Of a stretch of DNA of 64,000 nucleotides, positions 18,301-26,469 are shown one piece after another. The DNA is from Gammaproteobacteria bacterium (GTDB taxonomy: Bacteria > Pseudomonadota > Gammaproteobacteria > Burkholderiales > Thiobacillaceae), in assembly GCA_018820765.1 (NCBI GenBank), contig JAHJNN010000018.1:62001-126000 (forward strand). Direction: 5' to 3'. How positions within the stretch are numbered: position 1 is the stretch's first letter; the number at the start of each line of letters is the position of its first letter. Under the pieces are notes generated by a model that was not told the DNA's origin, did no database searches, and saw nothing but the letters and a program-made list of their open reading frames with translations. The position numbers and the translations under genes were made by a program.

Positions 18301-19116
18301 ATAGCCTCGGATCTTGTCCTGCTGGTCGGCGGATTTCTTGAGCAGACGCTCGGTCACCACGAAGCTAACGTCCTGGCGAGCAAGCAGCACTTGGGTAAAA
18401 CGGTCCTTCACGCGGCGCAGGCTGTCCGCAACGTGTTCGAAGCGGCTGCTGTCGAAAATTGCCTCCTGAACGCCTGCGACGAAGCGAAAACGCAGGTGCT
18501 TGGTGACTTCGCCAATCTCACGCAGGAATGACAGGTCCAACACCAAATCGTGATCTTTGCGGGAGCGCAGGTATTCGAGGAACTCGTCGACCACCAGCAA
18601 GACCCCATGGTTGGGGTGAACGTCCGTGAAGGCTGCCATCATTTCCTCGAAAGCAGCCTTGTTGTTGACCACCTTGTCTGCCGGCGGGAACGAGTAGCTG
18701 ATGCCATGCTTCTCAAGGAACAGCTCTAGCTGCTGCGTGATGATGTCTCGCAGCGACATCTGACTGGAAATCTCGATGCGGTGGACCTTGAATTTGCCTG
18801 CGATCGCAGTAGCGGCTTCAGCGACTTTGGGGTGTCGGATCATCGGCACGAAGCTGGCATCCTCGGCGACCAGTGAAAGCACCGACATTAAATGCGACTT
18901 ACCCGTACCGTAATTGCCGACGACCAGGACACCCTTGTGATCGACAGATTCATCGAAGGCCAGCTGGGGAATCATGAGCTTGGCAATACGCTCGGCCATG
19001 TCATCCGAAATGACGTAGGTCGAGACGAGCTTTTTCCCCTCGTCGGGCCGATTGGCGTCGAGCAGCTGGATGACCGACTCAATCGGTTCGAATTGGATTA
19101 GATCGCCGTATCGCAT
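15391..19116 (-). CDS. brxC: BREX ATPase BrxC (DUF6079 type)
   Basis: A 1241-aa P-loop protein with Walker A GNYGTGKS (residues 67-74), Walker B LLVVDEFLEYL at about 170-180 and a CPHC/zinc-like segment near the C-terminus (FCPHCSYKP). BrxC is the large conserved AAA-type ATPase of all BREX systems and forms assemblies with the other subunits. Here it follows brxF by 18 bp and precedes pglXI by 49 bp. Length matches the family. Confidence 0.92.
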   Translation of the reverse strand: MRYGDLIQFEPIESVIQLLDANRPDEGKKLVSTYVISDDMAERIAKLMIPQLAFDESVDHKGVLVVGNYGTGKSHLMSVLSLVAEDASFVPMIRHPKVAEAATAIAGKFKVHRIEISSQMSLRDIITQQLELFLEKHGISYSFPPADKVVNNKAAFEEMMAAFTDVHPNHGVLLVVDEFLEYLRSRKDHDLVLDLSFLREIGEVTKHLRFRFVAGVQEAIFDSSRFEHVADSLRRVKDRFTQVLLARQDVSFVVTERLLKKSADQQDKIRGYLTPFAKFYGSMNERMDEYVRLFPVHPDYLKTFERISFAEKRNALETLSLAMRSLVDKEVPSDHPGLITFDEYWKTVQGNSVFRSDPNIKEVLRVSEVLDSRVQQAFTRPAYKAMALRIINGLFVHRLTTGGDIHVPIGPTAEELRDTLCLYQPGIDEMGGDPAADLLSLVQTVLREVLKTVNGQFISKAPDTEQYYLDLKKDIDYDAQIEKRAEALSDDTLDRAYYSAIKQLMERTDETTYVTGHQIWQYQIEWQDRRVDRNGYLFFGAPNDRPTAQPERDFYIYFIQPFEPPRFRDESKADEVFFRLKGLDEEIKRHLSFYAAALDLASTASGGAKAIYISKAQDVLRAMSKWLQEKQMTAFEVTYQGKTKTLQEWSKGVSLRDKARLGQDERINFRDVVNVISGLALNPQFAEASPEYPSFSVLVTEANRKQLIGNALKALAGGTRTKDANAILDALEMLDGDRIEPGRSKYAQEVLVRLKSKGHGQVLNRSELLSGSTDVEYFAPLRFRLEPDLLVTVLGGLVYSGDIVLAITGDKIDSGKLTLLAERSLDELKQFKHLEAPKEINVAVLRSLFELLGLSPGLAQLATQGSEEPVKQLQESVSALVRRVLAASTDMQGRLTFWGQSLLREEEVRDWRARLDALKGFTESLAPYNTVGKLKNLRIGSDDINAQKKNLEVLAAVERLLGLVTELGGTAAYLSQAEMVLPGDHPWVKQAQTARTDILAKLSADRTAQHSNDYRQTLGQLKKDYVTAYITSHSKARLGVAEDKTKTALRKDSRLVAMRALAGISLMPTSQLTVFEEKLDNLKSCYQLSDSELVASPFCPHCSYKPANESLPFGVAANALTQLDDELDRLLAGWQQTLLDNLDDPIIQANLDLLKAAARTLIQSFMASKTLPDPVTPDFVSAVQEALSGLEKIAITSDDIKNALLHGGSPATPDDLRKRFETFLNERCKGKDATKLRFVVE

Positions 19117-19134
19117 GCTTTCCTCACTTTGCTT

Positions 19135-19596
19135 TTATTGTTGAATCTCAAATGGAACCAGGCCTTCCAGGCCGTAATCCTGTCGTTCCGGATGCCCCAT
19201 TTCGGCATACGTCAGCCGGCCATTACCTAACTCTCCAGGCCAGACCACCACCACGCGCCGAGTGTGTGCGAGCTGCTTCAGCAGGCCGAGTGGGTCAAGC
19301 TGCAACGAGTGGTCGAACAGCAGTTCGATGTTGTCGATTAGGAGCAGATCGCCTTTGGTGTGCTGGTCGGCGAACTCGCGCAAGATGGGGTTCGCTTGCA
19401 GGTGACGTTGCCTCTGCGGGATCACCGCCAGACGACTCCCTAGCGTTGACCCGATGTTCAGAGGTGACACGCCCCTGTTCTTGGCTAGCGCAAGCAGCAG
19501 TGCAGTCTTTCCTGTTTGCGGCGTACCACTGAGCAGTATGAGCTTGCTGTGCAGGGCTCCGATTTCGTCAACGAGCTGCTCAAGTCGCTTCAGCAT
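19135..19596 (-). CDS. brxF: BREX type 3 P-loop protein BrxF
   Basis: A 153-aa compact NTPase: Walker A SGTPQTGKT (residues 23-31) and Walker B DLLLIDNIELL (83-93). BrxF is specific to type 3 BREX and always precedes brxC. The ATG lies 3 nt after the stop of an upstream open frame of about 49 codons, so a further gene probably preceded it once. No WYL-type BREX regulator is present, unlike many BREX loci. Confidence 0.9.
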   Translation of the reverse strand: MLKRLEQLVDEIGALHSKLILLSGTPQTGKTALLLALAKNRGVSPLNIGSTLGSRLAVIPQRQRHLQANPILREFADQHTKGDLLLIDNIELLFDHSLQLDPLGLLKQLAHTRRVVVVWPGELGNGRLTYAEMGHPERQDYGLEGLVPFEIQQ

Positions 19597-19599
19597 GTT

Positions 19600-19807
19600 T
19601 CACCCGAACAAGCGGGATTGCTTGATAATGTAGCCGGCCGGATTGGTCTGCTTCTCCAGCAATCCGGAGAATTGGAGAGTGCGCTGGGCGTCATAGGACA
19701 AGTTACTGATCCCTTGACTCAGGTGAGCGATAGTCCGGTGCCAGAACAGGTTTCTTCACAAAGTAGTCAAAGCGGTCTTGGTGGGTGTTGTGGAGATCAG
19801 TAATCAT
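19600..19807 (-). pseudogene. Remnant of a gene upstream of brxF
   Basis: Two frames on the minus strand appear to be parts of one broken gene. ATG at 19807 opens 34 codons (HQDRFDYFVKKPVL) ending at 19703. A second frame, without a start codon, covers about 19749 to 19600 (IAHLSQGISNLSYDAQRTLQ to KQSRLFG) and stops 3 nt before brxF. The stop-to-start spacing is typical of operon neighbours. I do not recognise the family. Confidence 0.4.
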
Positions 19808-19971
19808 TCTTACAAGTCTCCCTTTTAGCCCAAGTTTAACCGATAGGGCCGGCAAATCATTGCCCGCCTATTCACTACGCACACATGACATCAATGCTAG
19901 CGGCGCAGATACCAGGAACGTGCTAACGGCGAGATGTGTTCTCCTGCATTCGCCCGGTTCCTGGGGTCAAT

Positions 19972-20309
19972 GCGGTAGGTGCTCTCGCCCCGCGTGAAAG
20001 TAGCCCGGGTGATGCTGATGCCATGATGGCGGATCGAGTTGAACACCCGAAGCCCGGTGTCCGCGCTGTTGCGGGACAGCAAGATCACCTCCACCCGCGC
20101 GACACCGGTATCGGCATCATTCAGAGCAAGGAGTTTCTTCACCAGGGGATGGCAATGCCCGGTTCCAGGACATCCTCCTCGTGTTCGATCTGGTAACGGC
20201 AATAGGCGTCGACGCCATGCTCAACGAATACCTGGCGGCTATAGTCCAAGTCGAACAGCGCCCGCGATGAAATGGCAATGACAAGCTTGTCGGAGGATGC
20301 GGATGACAT
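19972..20309 (-). pseudogene. 5'-nucleotidase fragment (frameshifted and truncated)
   Basis: From ATG 20309 the frame gives DKLVIAISSRALFDLDYSR and YCRYQIEHEEDVLEPGIAIP, then a one-base loss near 20150-20160 shifts the frame. The continuation (LVKKLLALNDAD, VEVILLSRNSADTGLRVFNS, ISITRATFTRGES) is also 5'-nucleotidase (NT5C1-like). Homology ends near 19972, less than half of the family length. It sits at the seam between ICE and BREX and looks like a leftover gene cut by an insertion. Confidence 0.75.
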
Positions 20310-20450
20310 GGCAGATATCCAGGAACAGACTGATGAAACCATTGTATGGATAGAGTGGCTCATGACGTGAGCCATGATGGCGACAAGCTCCATCTGCGTT
20401 CTGGAGTGTCGGAAGTCTCACAACTGGCATTGTTGACGAAGGTTTGATAC

Positions 20451-20474
20451 AAAAAAGCCACCCCGAAGGGTGGC
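20451..20474 (-). terminator. Rho-independent terminator after the ICE helicase
   Basis: On the minus strand GCCACCC, loop TTCG, GGGTGGC is followed by six T (20456-20451). It lies 13 bp after the helicase stop and closes the ICE transcription unit. Confidence 0.9.
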
Positions 20475-20486
20475 CACAGTACGTGA

Positions 20487-22793
20487 TCAAGCAAGCAACT
20501 GCTTGGCCAGGGCAACTTCAATGCTGTCCCCCGACTGATTCAGGACGTCCAGGCCGGAATCCGGCATGTCGCCTGATGTCGACTGTGACACGGCGATCTT
20601 CTTTGCCATGAGTTCCAGGCATCCCATCTGGGCCGATCCTGCATAGCCCAGAAAGTACACATCCACGTCCTGCTTCTGGCCGATCCGCCAACTGCGGCGG
20701 GAGGCTTGCTGCAGGGTATAGACGTTGTAACCACTTTGCATGAACACGATGGTCGGGAATTCCAGCATGTCGAGCCCGGTTTTGACCAGCTCAGGGTTGG
20801 TAATGATCACCTCCACACCGCGGTCAACCTGATCGAACAGCCAATCTTCCCGCTTTGACGCATCGACGCTTGCTCTCAACACCGCTGTCTTGAAACCTTC
20901 CTTTTCAAGAAAGTTTTTCAGTCGGGTGGTGGTGTCACGAGTGCCGGTGTAGGTCGAGTACACCAGAATCCTCCTGCCGCGTGCCTTCTCCGCTTTGCAA
21001 ATAAGCAGCAGTTCCAGCTCTTTCGGACTTGCCTCCGTGCCGCTCATCAACGCCGGCACGAAAGCGAGTTGCTGCTTCGATCGGGGATGGCGAACCAGCT
21101 CGTCACGGAAGCACGTATCCGGCCAGGCAAGCAGCACGTTCAGGACAACGCCCAGCAAGCTGGTGTCACCCTTCCTGAGCGCCTCACGGAGATCTTCGCG
21201 CAAGCTCATACTCAAATCGCGGTAAATACCGGACATCGCCTCCGTCATCGGGACTTCCGTGAAATGCTCTCGGTAAGGCGGCAGAACATCACCGCCTATA
21301 TCCTTGAGCTTCAGGAAGATCGTCTGTGGCAGCACATAGCGCATGATGCCCTTCGGGCCGAAACCTGGTCCCTTGGAGGTGCGGTGCGTGATGTTCTTGC
21401 CCCGCGCCGTGCGATGCGACTCACTTTCGGTTTCCTTGAACACGTCCTTCAGGATGCCGTGATCGCGCATGAACGACATGCCGGCAGGCCCAAGCGAATT
21501 GCGGTTGTTATAGCCGAAACCGTCTTCGATCATCAAACCCGGATTAAGCCGGTGCAGGAGATAGAACAGATCGTCGGCATAGCCACCCATCAGAGTGCCG
21601 GTCAGGAGCAGGGTTTTCTGGCACTTGCGTGCAAGAACCCCCATCGCCTGCCCTTGTGCGGACCCCTCGTTCTTATACTCGTGCCCCTCATCAACCACGA
21701 GAAGGCCGAAGTACCCCTGCGGAAGGTAGCGCTTGATGAACTCGGTAGCCTGGTAGCCGCCCTGCCCGAAGGAGAACTCGGTGTTGGCCATTGCACGCTC
21801 CATTCTGCGCGCCTGCCGGTCAGTAAAGAACAGATCGCCTTTGTCGTCCATCAAATTGATGAACTCGTAGACGTTGTCCTCAAGCATCCCGGACAGCATG
21901 TCCTCGCCGAACCGATCCAGCAGCCTGTCGGCAGTTTTTGAACCGATGGTCGGTATTTGACGCAGACTCTCCATAACCAGCTCACGCCGGGATTGGGTGT
22001 TTCCACGTTTCGACACCAGCGTCCAAAGACGTTCTCCGCATGGCAGTCTGTCTTCCAACAGCGCGCCATCCACTACCCGCTTCACCGACTGCTGATTGGT
22101 GCAATAGGATCGCGTCTGATTAAGCCTGCTTTCAGCCAAGGTCGCTGGCAATGGGTTGCCCTCGTCATCCACCAGCAAAGCGCCGCACTTCGGACAGGCT
22201 GCATAGGTTCTCACCAGCTTGTCTTGGCCCTCACCCACGATAGTCCGCTTATGGGTGTAGGCCGGCTTCCAGTTGAATCCCATGCGCATGCGCACACGTC
22301 CCATGACAAAGAACTCTGGAACGACTGGCTTCTCACGCAACTCCCGTAACTGCAGGAGTTTGCGCAACGTATCAGGGCCGTTGAGAATCCAAACCCGGGC
22401 ATTAGGCACCGTCGCCTTGATTTCACGCCGCCACTTATAGACAAGATGCGGTGGCGCGATCACCAATGTGCGGCGATAGCCCTCCTCGTGCATGACTGCC
22501 GCGGCGGCAATCGCCATCATGGTTTTACCCGTACCCATTTCAGCGTTGATGATCGCTGCGGTCTGGGCTTCGTCGACCAGAAGGCGCGTTACAGCCTGGA
22601 CTGCATCCTGCTGAGGCGGAAAAGGCTTGCGAAGCAACGCTTCCATCAGGATGGCATGCCTGGAATTCGGCACACCATCGTAGATTGGCGGATTCTGCTG
22701 CTGAACTGCGCTCAGTAGCCCTTCCCCGAACTCGTGAATGAAATCGCTCAAAGGAATGACTTCCTGCTGCGATACTTCAATGACTGCTTCCAT
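20487..22793 (-). CDS. Large SNF2/DEAD-like helicase of the ICE
   Basis: A 768-aa superfamily 2 protein: motif I AEMGTGKTMMAIAAA, DEAH-like LLVVDEGHEYKN, LLLTGTLMGG, and C-terminal TNPELVKTGLDM and QASRRSWRIGQ. A CPKCG zinc-like motif and a long insert separate motifs Ia and II. It is commonly seen in PFGI-1-like islands; its job there is not known. AGGAGA precedes the ATG at 22793. A further 36 codons upstream are only translation of the repeated leader. Confidence 0.85.
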   Translation of the reverse strand: MEAVIEVSQQEVIPLSDFIHEFGEGLLSAVQQQNPPIYDGVPNSRHAILMEALLRKPFPPQQDAVQAVTRLLVDEAQTAAIINAEMGTGKTMMAIAAAAVMHEEGYRRTLVIAPPHLVYKWRREIKATVPNARVWILNGPDTLRKLLQLRELREKPVVPEFFVMGRVRMRMGFNWKPAYTHKRTIVGEGQDKLVRTYAACPKCGALLVDDEGNPLPATLAESRLNQTRSYCTNQQSVKRVVDGALLEDRLPCGERLWTLVSKRGNTQSRRELVMESLRQIPTIGSKTADRLLDRFGEDMLSGMLEDNVYEFINLMDDKGDLFFTDRQARRMERAMANTEFSFGQGGYQATEFIKRYLPQGYFGLLVVDEGHEYKNEGSAQGQAMGVLARKCQKTLLLTGTLMGGYADDLFYLLHRLNPGLMIEDGFGYNNRNSLGPAGMSFMRDHGILKDVFKETESESHRTARGKNITHRTSKGPGFGPKGIMRYVLPQTIFLKLKDIGGDVLPPYREHFTEVPMTEAMSGIYRDLSMSLREDLREALRKGDTSLLGVVLNVLLAWPDTCFRDELVRHPRSKQQLAFVPALMSGTEASPKELELLLICKAEKARGRRILVYSTYTGTRDTTTRLKNFLEKEGFKTAVLRASVDASKREDWLFDQVDRGVEVIITNPELVKTGLDMLEFPTIVFMQSGYNVYTLQQASRRSWRIGQKQDVDVYFLGYAGSAQMGCLELMAKKIAVSQSTSGDMPDSGLDVLNQSGDSIEVALAKQLLA

Positions 22794-23070
22794 GACGACT
22801 CTCCTGAAAAATGCGGAGGCAGCCGTCCCCTTGCGGGGGTGGATGCACCCCGCTGGGTTGAATTGAATTAAATCCCGGCCTCCATGCCTTTGTGGGGACA
22901 TCGAAGCGTTCCGGTCTCAGAGACTGACCGGACTCATAAGGCGATGCGTGACGTGCATCGGTCGGGCTGAAACTGACAGCCAGCAGTGAAACACTTCAAA
23001 GGTCCGGGCCTTTCTCCAACACGCCGGCCGCAGCCCGCGCGTTCGAGAAAAGCCCCCGGAGGGGCGGTTA
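22794..23070 (-). promoter_or_regulatory. Repeated structured leader, long form, class 1 (helicase gene)
   Basis: Reading on the minus strand: a GC hairpin followed by CTTTTC (terminator-like, about 23050-23067), a GGAGAAAGG/CCTTT region, GGCTG/CAGCC, CGATGC/GCATCG (22942-22960), hairpin TCCGGT-CAG/CTG-ACCGGA (22910-22932), a GC-rich hairpin of the CGGGGTG/CACCCCG type, then AGGAGA and the ATG. It is nearly the same as the leaders at 26470 and 31522. Confidence 0.8.
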
Positions 23071-23096
23071 AGAATCAGAACATTGCCGGCGAAGAA

Positions 23097-23636
23097 TCAT
23101 CCATACCGATCCTCCAGCGACTGCTTGATCTGAACCATTGGGGTAGGCTTAAAATGGAAATCCAGCTCGGCGCCGACACCCGTATCAACAAGCTCTGTGA
23201 TCGGAATATATCCATACTCGGCATTGATTAAGTCGCCGTGCAGGATGGCATATCCGAAAGCCTGCTCGACCTCCCCTTCCCTGTCCTTCTCGGTGATGTA
23301 CCAGTGGCAATCACCCAGAAAGTAGTGAAGGTGTGCAATGGCCTCGTCGCCCTTGCCATCTTGCTGGTAAGTGATCGGCATGCCTTCGACAGTGGCCGCA
23401 ATCTCGACCATTTTGTCGAAGAAATACTGCCGTTCTTCGCCATTCATACATGTGGCCACGATTCGCTTCTGTCTCTCTGGCATGAACAGCCGAAGACGAA
23501 GGAATGCTTCAACTGCCTCACGACGACTGACGGAGTTCACTTTTCCGTCGAGGCTGGGTTCTGCCTCGGGAGAACGGGTCAATGGAGTCGGCCGTCCGGG
23601 TATTTCAATATGAATGTTGTCTTCAAATAAACGCAT
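23097..23636 (-). CDS. DUF2958-like ICE protein
   Basis: A 179-aa protein; the C-terminal half (CHWYITEKD, QAFGYAIL, AEYGYIPITELV, AELDFHFKP) has the pattern of DUF2958 proteins found on plasmids and ICEs. The function is unknown. AAGGAG precedes the ATG at 23636; the frame extends to 23660 without a ribosome site. Upstream is a short hairpin leader, downstream the long leader of the helicase gene. Confidence 0.65.
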   Translation of the reverse strand: MRLFEDNIHIEIPGRPTPLTRSPEAEPSLDGKVNSVSRREAVEAFLRLRLFMPERQKRIVATCMNGEERQYFFDKMVEIAATVEGMPITYQQDGKGDEAIAHLHYFLGDCHWYITEKDREGEVEQAFGYAILHGDLINAEYGYIPITELVDTGVGAELDFHFKPTPMVQIKQSLEDRYG

Positions 23637-23649
23637 GGTGTTTCTCCTT

Positions 23650-23705
23650 GAATATGCCAAGAGGGGAACACCCCTTGCGGGAATGTTCCCCGCAAGGCGA
23701 TTTGA
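23650..23705 (-). promoter_or_regulatory. Short hairpin leader (DUF2958-like gene)
   Basis: On the minus strand CTTGCGGG pairs with CCCGCAAG, and a second GGGGAACA/TGTTCCCC pairing overlaps it (about 23666-23699), just before AAGGAG. This is the minimal version of the leader seen before neighbouring genes. Confidence 0.65.
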
Positions 23706-23711
23706 AAAAAC

Positions 23712-24809
23712 TCAACGAATCGAAACGACTGTCCCAAATCCCGGACCCGGGGTGAAGTCGATGCCGGTGATGCTTGGCACAAACTTGTCCGTATAGGTCA
23801 GGATTTCTGACACGGAGCCATCGGCACGGGTCTCGAATGTCGTCTTGAGATCACGCTCCTTGAAGGTGTCACCTTTGATCAGGAGACGCCTTCCATTGCC
23901 AGACTCCACGACACCCGAGATTTGTCCCGCTGCCAGCGCCAGCGCCAAATGCCAGTCAGAAAGCGCACGCAAGGGCCGGCGGTGAGTATCGCCAGCACGC
24001 ACAAAGTGCGTCCCGAATATCGGCCAGAGCGTATTCTTGCGAACGCGCTCAAGCTCAGCCTGGAGCTGGGGACCGTCAATGCGAATTGACGTGAAGCGTG
24101 CTTCGGCCTCCTTGATCTGTGGCACCAGGTACTGCTCACCTTGCCAGTACTCCGGCAATACGGCGGGCACTTCCCCGCGACCACAGGCCTCCAGCAGCTT
24201 CTGCACGCCTGGATCCACTCCGTCTGCACGACGCTTCACGCCAAACACGACGCACTGCCTGAACCGTGTTTCCGGCGCCATAAAGACCTGGACCTGCTCG
24301 AAGTGCCGGGCAATCATTCCGGAGAACTCCTTGTCCAGAACGTAGTGGGGAACGATGAGCACCATGACACCGCCGAACTGCAGCCAGGCAACCGTCTTGC
24401 GATAGAACACCTTCTCAAGACGATCACCCCGGGAACGATCTCCAGTGGCCGCCTTGTCCGATACGACATCGCCATACGGTGGATTCAGGAACAGCAGCCC
24501 CTGACTGCGAGCCGATACAAACACGTCGTTCACATCGCTGTGCGCGACTGTGTCGAGTATCCCCTTGGCATGCCACGCGCGCTCCTCATCGAACTCGATG
24601 CCGTTGGCCACGACAGACGCTCCGCACTGAACCAGGTGGTGCTTAACTTCAGCCAATGCCGTTCCTTCGCCGCAGCACGGGTCAAGAATACGCAGTTGCC
24701 CACCACCAATGTCGAGCGCCTGAAGAATCCGGGCCAGCGTCACCTCATCCGTCGGGAAATATCCGTTCTTGATAAAGTTCTGGGCCAATCGCGGAAAGAT
24801 GAGGCTCAT
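23712..24809 (-). CDS. DUF6094-type SAM-dependent DNA methyltransferase
   Basis: A 365-aa protein with SAM motif ILDPCCGEGTALAE near residue 41 and catalytic-type motif LFLNPPYGD near residue 104, giving N6-adenine or related specificity. It lacks a visible target-recognition domain. No endonuclease lies next to it, so it is a solitary ICE methylase, perhaps for anti-restriction. The ATG at 24809 overlaps the stop of a 20-codon leader peptide as ATGA, so translation is probably coupled. Confidence 0.85.
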   Translation of the reverse strand: MSLIFPRLAQNFIKNGYFPTDEVTLARILQALDIGGGQLRILDPCCGEGTALAEVKHHLVQCGASVVANGIEFDEERAWHAKGILDTVAHSDVNDVFVSARSQGLLFLNPPYGDVVSDKAATGDRSRGDRLEKVFYRKTVAWLQFGGVMVLIVPHYVLDKEFSGMIARHFEQVQVFMAPETRFRQCVVFGVKRRADGVDPGVQKLLEACGRGEVPAVLPEYWQGEQYLVPQIKEAEARFTSIRIDGPQLQAELERVRKNTLWPIFGTHFVRAGDTHRRPLRALSDWHLALALAAGQISGVVESGNGRRLLIKGDTFKERDLKTTFETRADGSVSEILTYTDKFVPSITGIDFTPGPGFGTVVSIR

Positions 24810-24868
24810 GCCGACACCTCGCTTTCCGTCTGGTCCCACTCCGTAACTTCCAGTGTTTTTAACAACAT
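24806..24868 (-). CDS. Putative 20-aa leader peptide coupled to the methyltransferase
   Basis: AAGGAGAGCAGC-ATG at 24868 is the same strong ribosome site that opens other genes of this block. It starts a 20-codon frame (MLLKTLEVTEWDQTESEVSA) whose TGA overlaps the methyltransferase ATG. The methylase itself has no such site, so ribosomes probably reach it by termination-reinitiation. Whether the peptide has a role of its own is unknown. Confidence 0.6.
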   Translation of the reverse strand: MLLKTLEVTEWDQTESEVSA

Positions 24869-24945
24869 GCTGCTCTCCTTATATATTGCGGAGGCAGCCA
24901 AATCCCTTGCGGGGTGGTTGCACCCCGCTGGGTTGATAAATCGCA
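24869..24945 (-). promoter_or_regulatory. Short hairpin leader (methyltransferase)
   Basis: GCGGGGTG/CACCCCGC with a 4-nt loop, followed by an A/T-rich gap and AAGGAGAGC. It is the gene-proximal module of the long leader without the upstream hairpins. Confidence 0.65.
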
Positions 24946-24949
24946 GATG

Positions 24950-25621
24950 CTAAGCTGCCATGGCGTTGGCGCTTCGAGCCTGTTCGAGGTATACAGCTTC
25001 CTCACCATTCAGGCCGATCATGCCTGCCTGAACCATTCTCGACACGTCGTCCGAAAATGATTCGGTCAACATGACTTTGGCTGCAGTTACCTTCCCGATC
25101 GGTGGATGGTCACTGTCTTCCAGAAAACTCACGCACTCGGCATGGGTTGCCCGTATGACTACGTCCCTCCAGCTATCGAGTAACGGAACAGGTGAGAGGG
25201 TCTTGTACAAAGACCATATCCCCTGCAGCAATCGAGGCCTTGCTTCCGGCGTGAATGGCTCGTCCAGCATGAACCACGCGGTCTTGGTAGACCTGTCAGG
25301 CTTTAGCAGGGCTGCATCGTAAATCCAGGTATGGACAAGGTTTCCAAAGAGGTTGTCCCTGGGTAATCGTCCGCTGAATTTTGTGAGCCGGTCCGGACTG
25401 CGTACATGGACTTGCTCGACCGAGCGGCCATCGCCGTCATTGACTGGCGTGAGGCGGAAGCCAGACAAGCCTCCGCAGCTTTCCTTCAGGGTGAATGCGG
25501 CGAGAAGCTGCTGAATCGCAGTGTCCCTACCGTACAGGGAGAGGAACATCAGCTCGCCCGATTCGTCCCGGATGCAGGCATCCGCATACAGGTCAGAGAG
25601 TTCCGATATTTTGTAAAGCAT
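24950..25621 (-). CDS. Uncharacterised ICE protein (223 aa)
   Basis: A soluble acidic protein starting MLYKISELSDLYADA with no recognised domain. Start 25621 is set by CAGGAG; the longer frame to 25678 is leader sequence. A C-terminal GLNGEEAVYLEQARS segment resembles short helices in other ICE cargo. It sits between two leaders and is probably expressed as its own unit. Confidence 0.7.
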   Translation of the reverse strand: MLYKISELSDLYADACIRDESGELMFLSLYGRDTAIQQLLAAFTLKESCGGLSGFRLTPVNDGDGRSVEQVHVRSPDRLTKFSGRLPRDNLFGNLVHTWIYDAALLKPDRSTKTAWFMLDEPFTPEARPRLLQGIWSLYKTLSPVPLLDSWRDVVIRATHAECVSFLEDSDHPPIGKVTAAKVMLTESFSDDVSRMVQAGMIGLNGEEAVYLEQARSANAMAA

Positions 25622-25800
25622 GGCGTGCTCCTGGAAAAAAGGGGAGCACTTTCCCGGAGGGGAGTCGTGACTCCCCATGGGGTGGTTGAACTGCGATGGA
25701 ATTCCAGGTCGGAAGACCCGCCGTTTTCAGGAACTGAACGGCATTCAAGGGCAATGCATGACGCGCATCGGTCGAGCTGAAACTGACAGCCAGCAGGCAC
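25622..25800 (-). promoter_or_regulatory. Repeated structured leader, class 2
   Basis: It has the same layout as class 1 but other stems: GCCGTT-CAG/CTG-AACGGC (25720-25742), CGATGC/GCATTG with a G-T wobble, and GGGGAGT/ACTCCCC near the gene. The loop and bulge positions of the central hairpin match class 1, with two base pairs exchanged as pairs. Confidence 0.8.
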
Positions 25801-25845
25801 AACTGCGTTAATTATGCGCGTTTCAAGAGCCTTTACAAGCCTGGC

Positions 25846-26469
25846 TCAGCCCACATAATCGCCAGCGCCTGCATCGATAATTTCCTCGATATATGCCGCC
25901 GCGCTGTGATTGTCTGCACACCGCAGACTGGCTGCCACGGTGATCCAGTCACTCCGAATCAAGGACACATGGGTACATCCGGAAAAGTCCCTCAGCTTTC
26001 CTTGAAGAACGCCACCTTGCCCAGGTTCAACATCATCTGCGTAAAAGGACACAGCCTCTTCCAGGTCGTCGAGATGCAGGACATGGCGTTTCATTTCGAT
26101 GGATAACAAGCTGTCCCCTTCTGCAATCGAATGTTCAGCCCGCAAGGTTCTGGAACATGCTTCATCAAGAAGCCTGGCAATGAACCCGCTTTCTGATTCG
26201 AGTGGTGCGATGTCACCCGAAATACCGTGCTTCGCCATCACTTTCCCGATCAGGTCCCAGTTGAGCTTATGCTGAGCTTCACTTTCGCAAGCCCCCATCG
26301 CTTCGATCAGTGCGCTGACCTGCTGCGCCAGTCTGGTCGTGTCGGCGATCAGCGGCAACAGCACAAGTGCTTGCACTGCGTTGGCGTCAGCCAGTGCGCC
26401 ACGCAGATCATCGGCCGCAAATCGCAAACAGTCGTTTGCCTTGGTCAGTTGTTCGTTGATACATCTCAT
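25846..26469 (-). CDS. Uncharacterised ICE protein (207 aa)
   Basis: A helical protein (MRCINEQLTKANDCLRFAAD to IDAGAGDYVG) without recognised domain. AGGAGA precedes the ATG at 26469, within the leader; frame extension to 26574 is leader translation. Content of Leu/Ala-rich helices in the first 120 residues suggests an all-alpha fold. No membrane segment. Confidence 0.7.
   Translation of the reverse strand: MRCINEQLTKANDCLRFAADDLRGALADANAVQALVLLPLIADTTRLAQQVSALIEAMGACESEAQHKLNWDLIGKVMAKHGISGDIAPLESESGFIARLLDEACSRTLRAEHSIAEGDSLLSIEMKRHVLHLDDLEEAVSFYADDVEPGQGGVLQGKLRDFSGCTHVSLIRSDWITVAASLRCADNHSAAAYIEEIIDAGAGDYVG

Noticed and set aside
21069-21941. A 290-codon plus-strand frame
   Set aside because: Antisense to the ICE helicase, whose motifs are complete.
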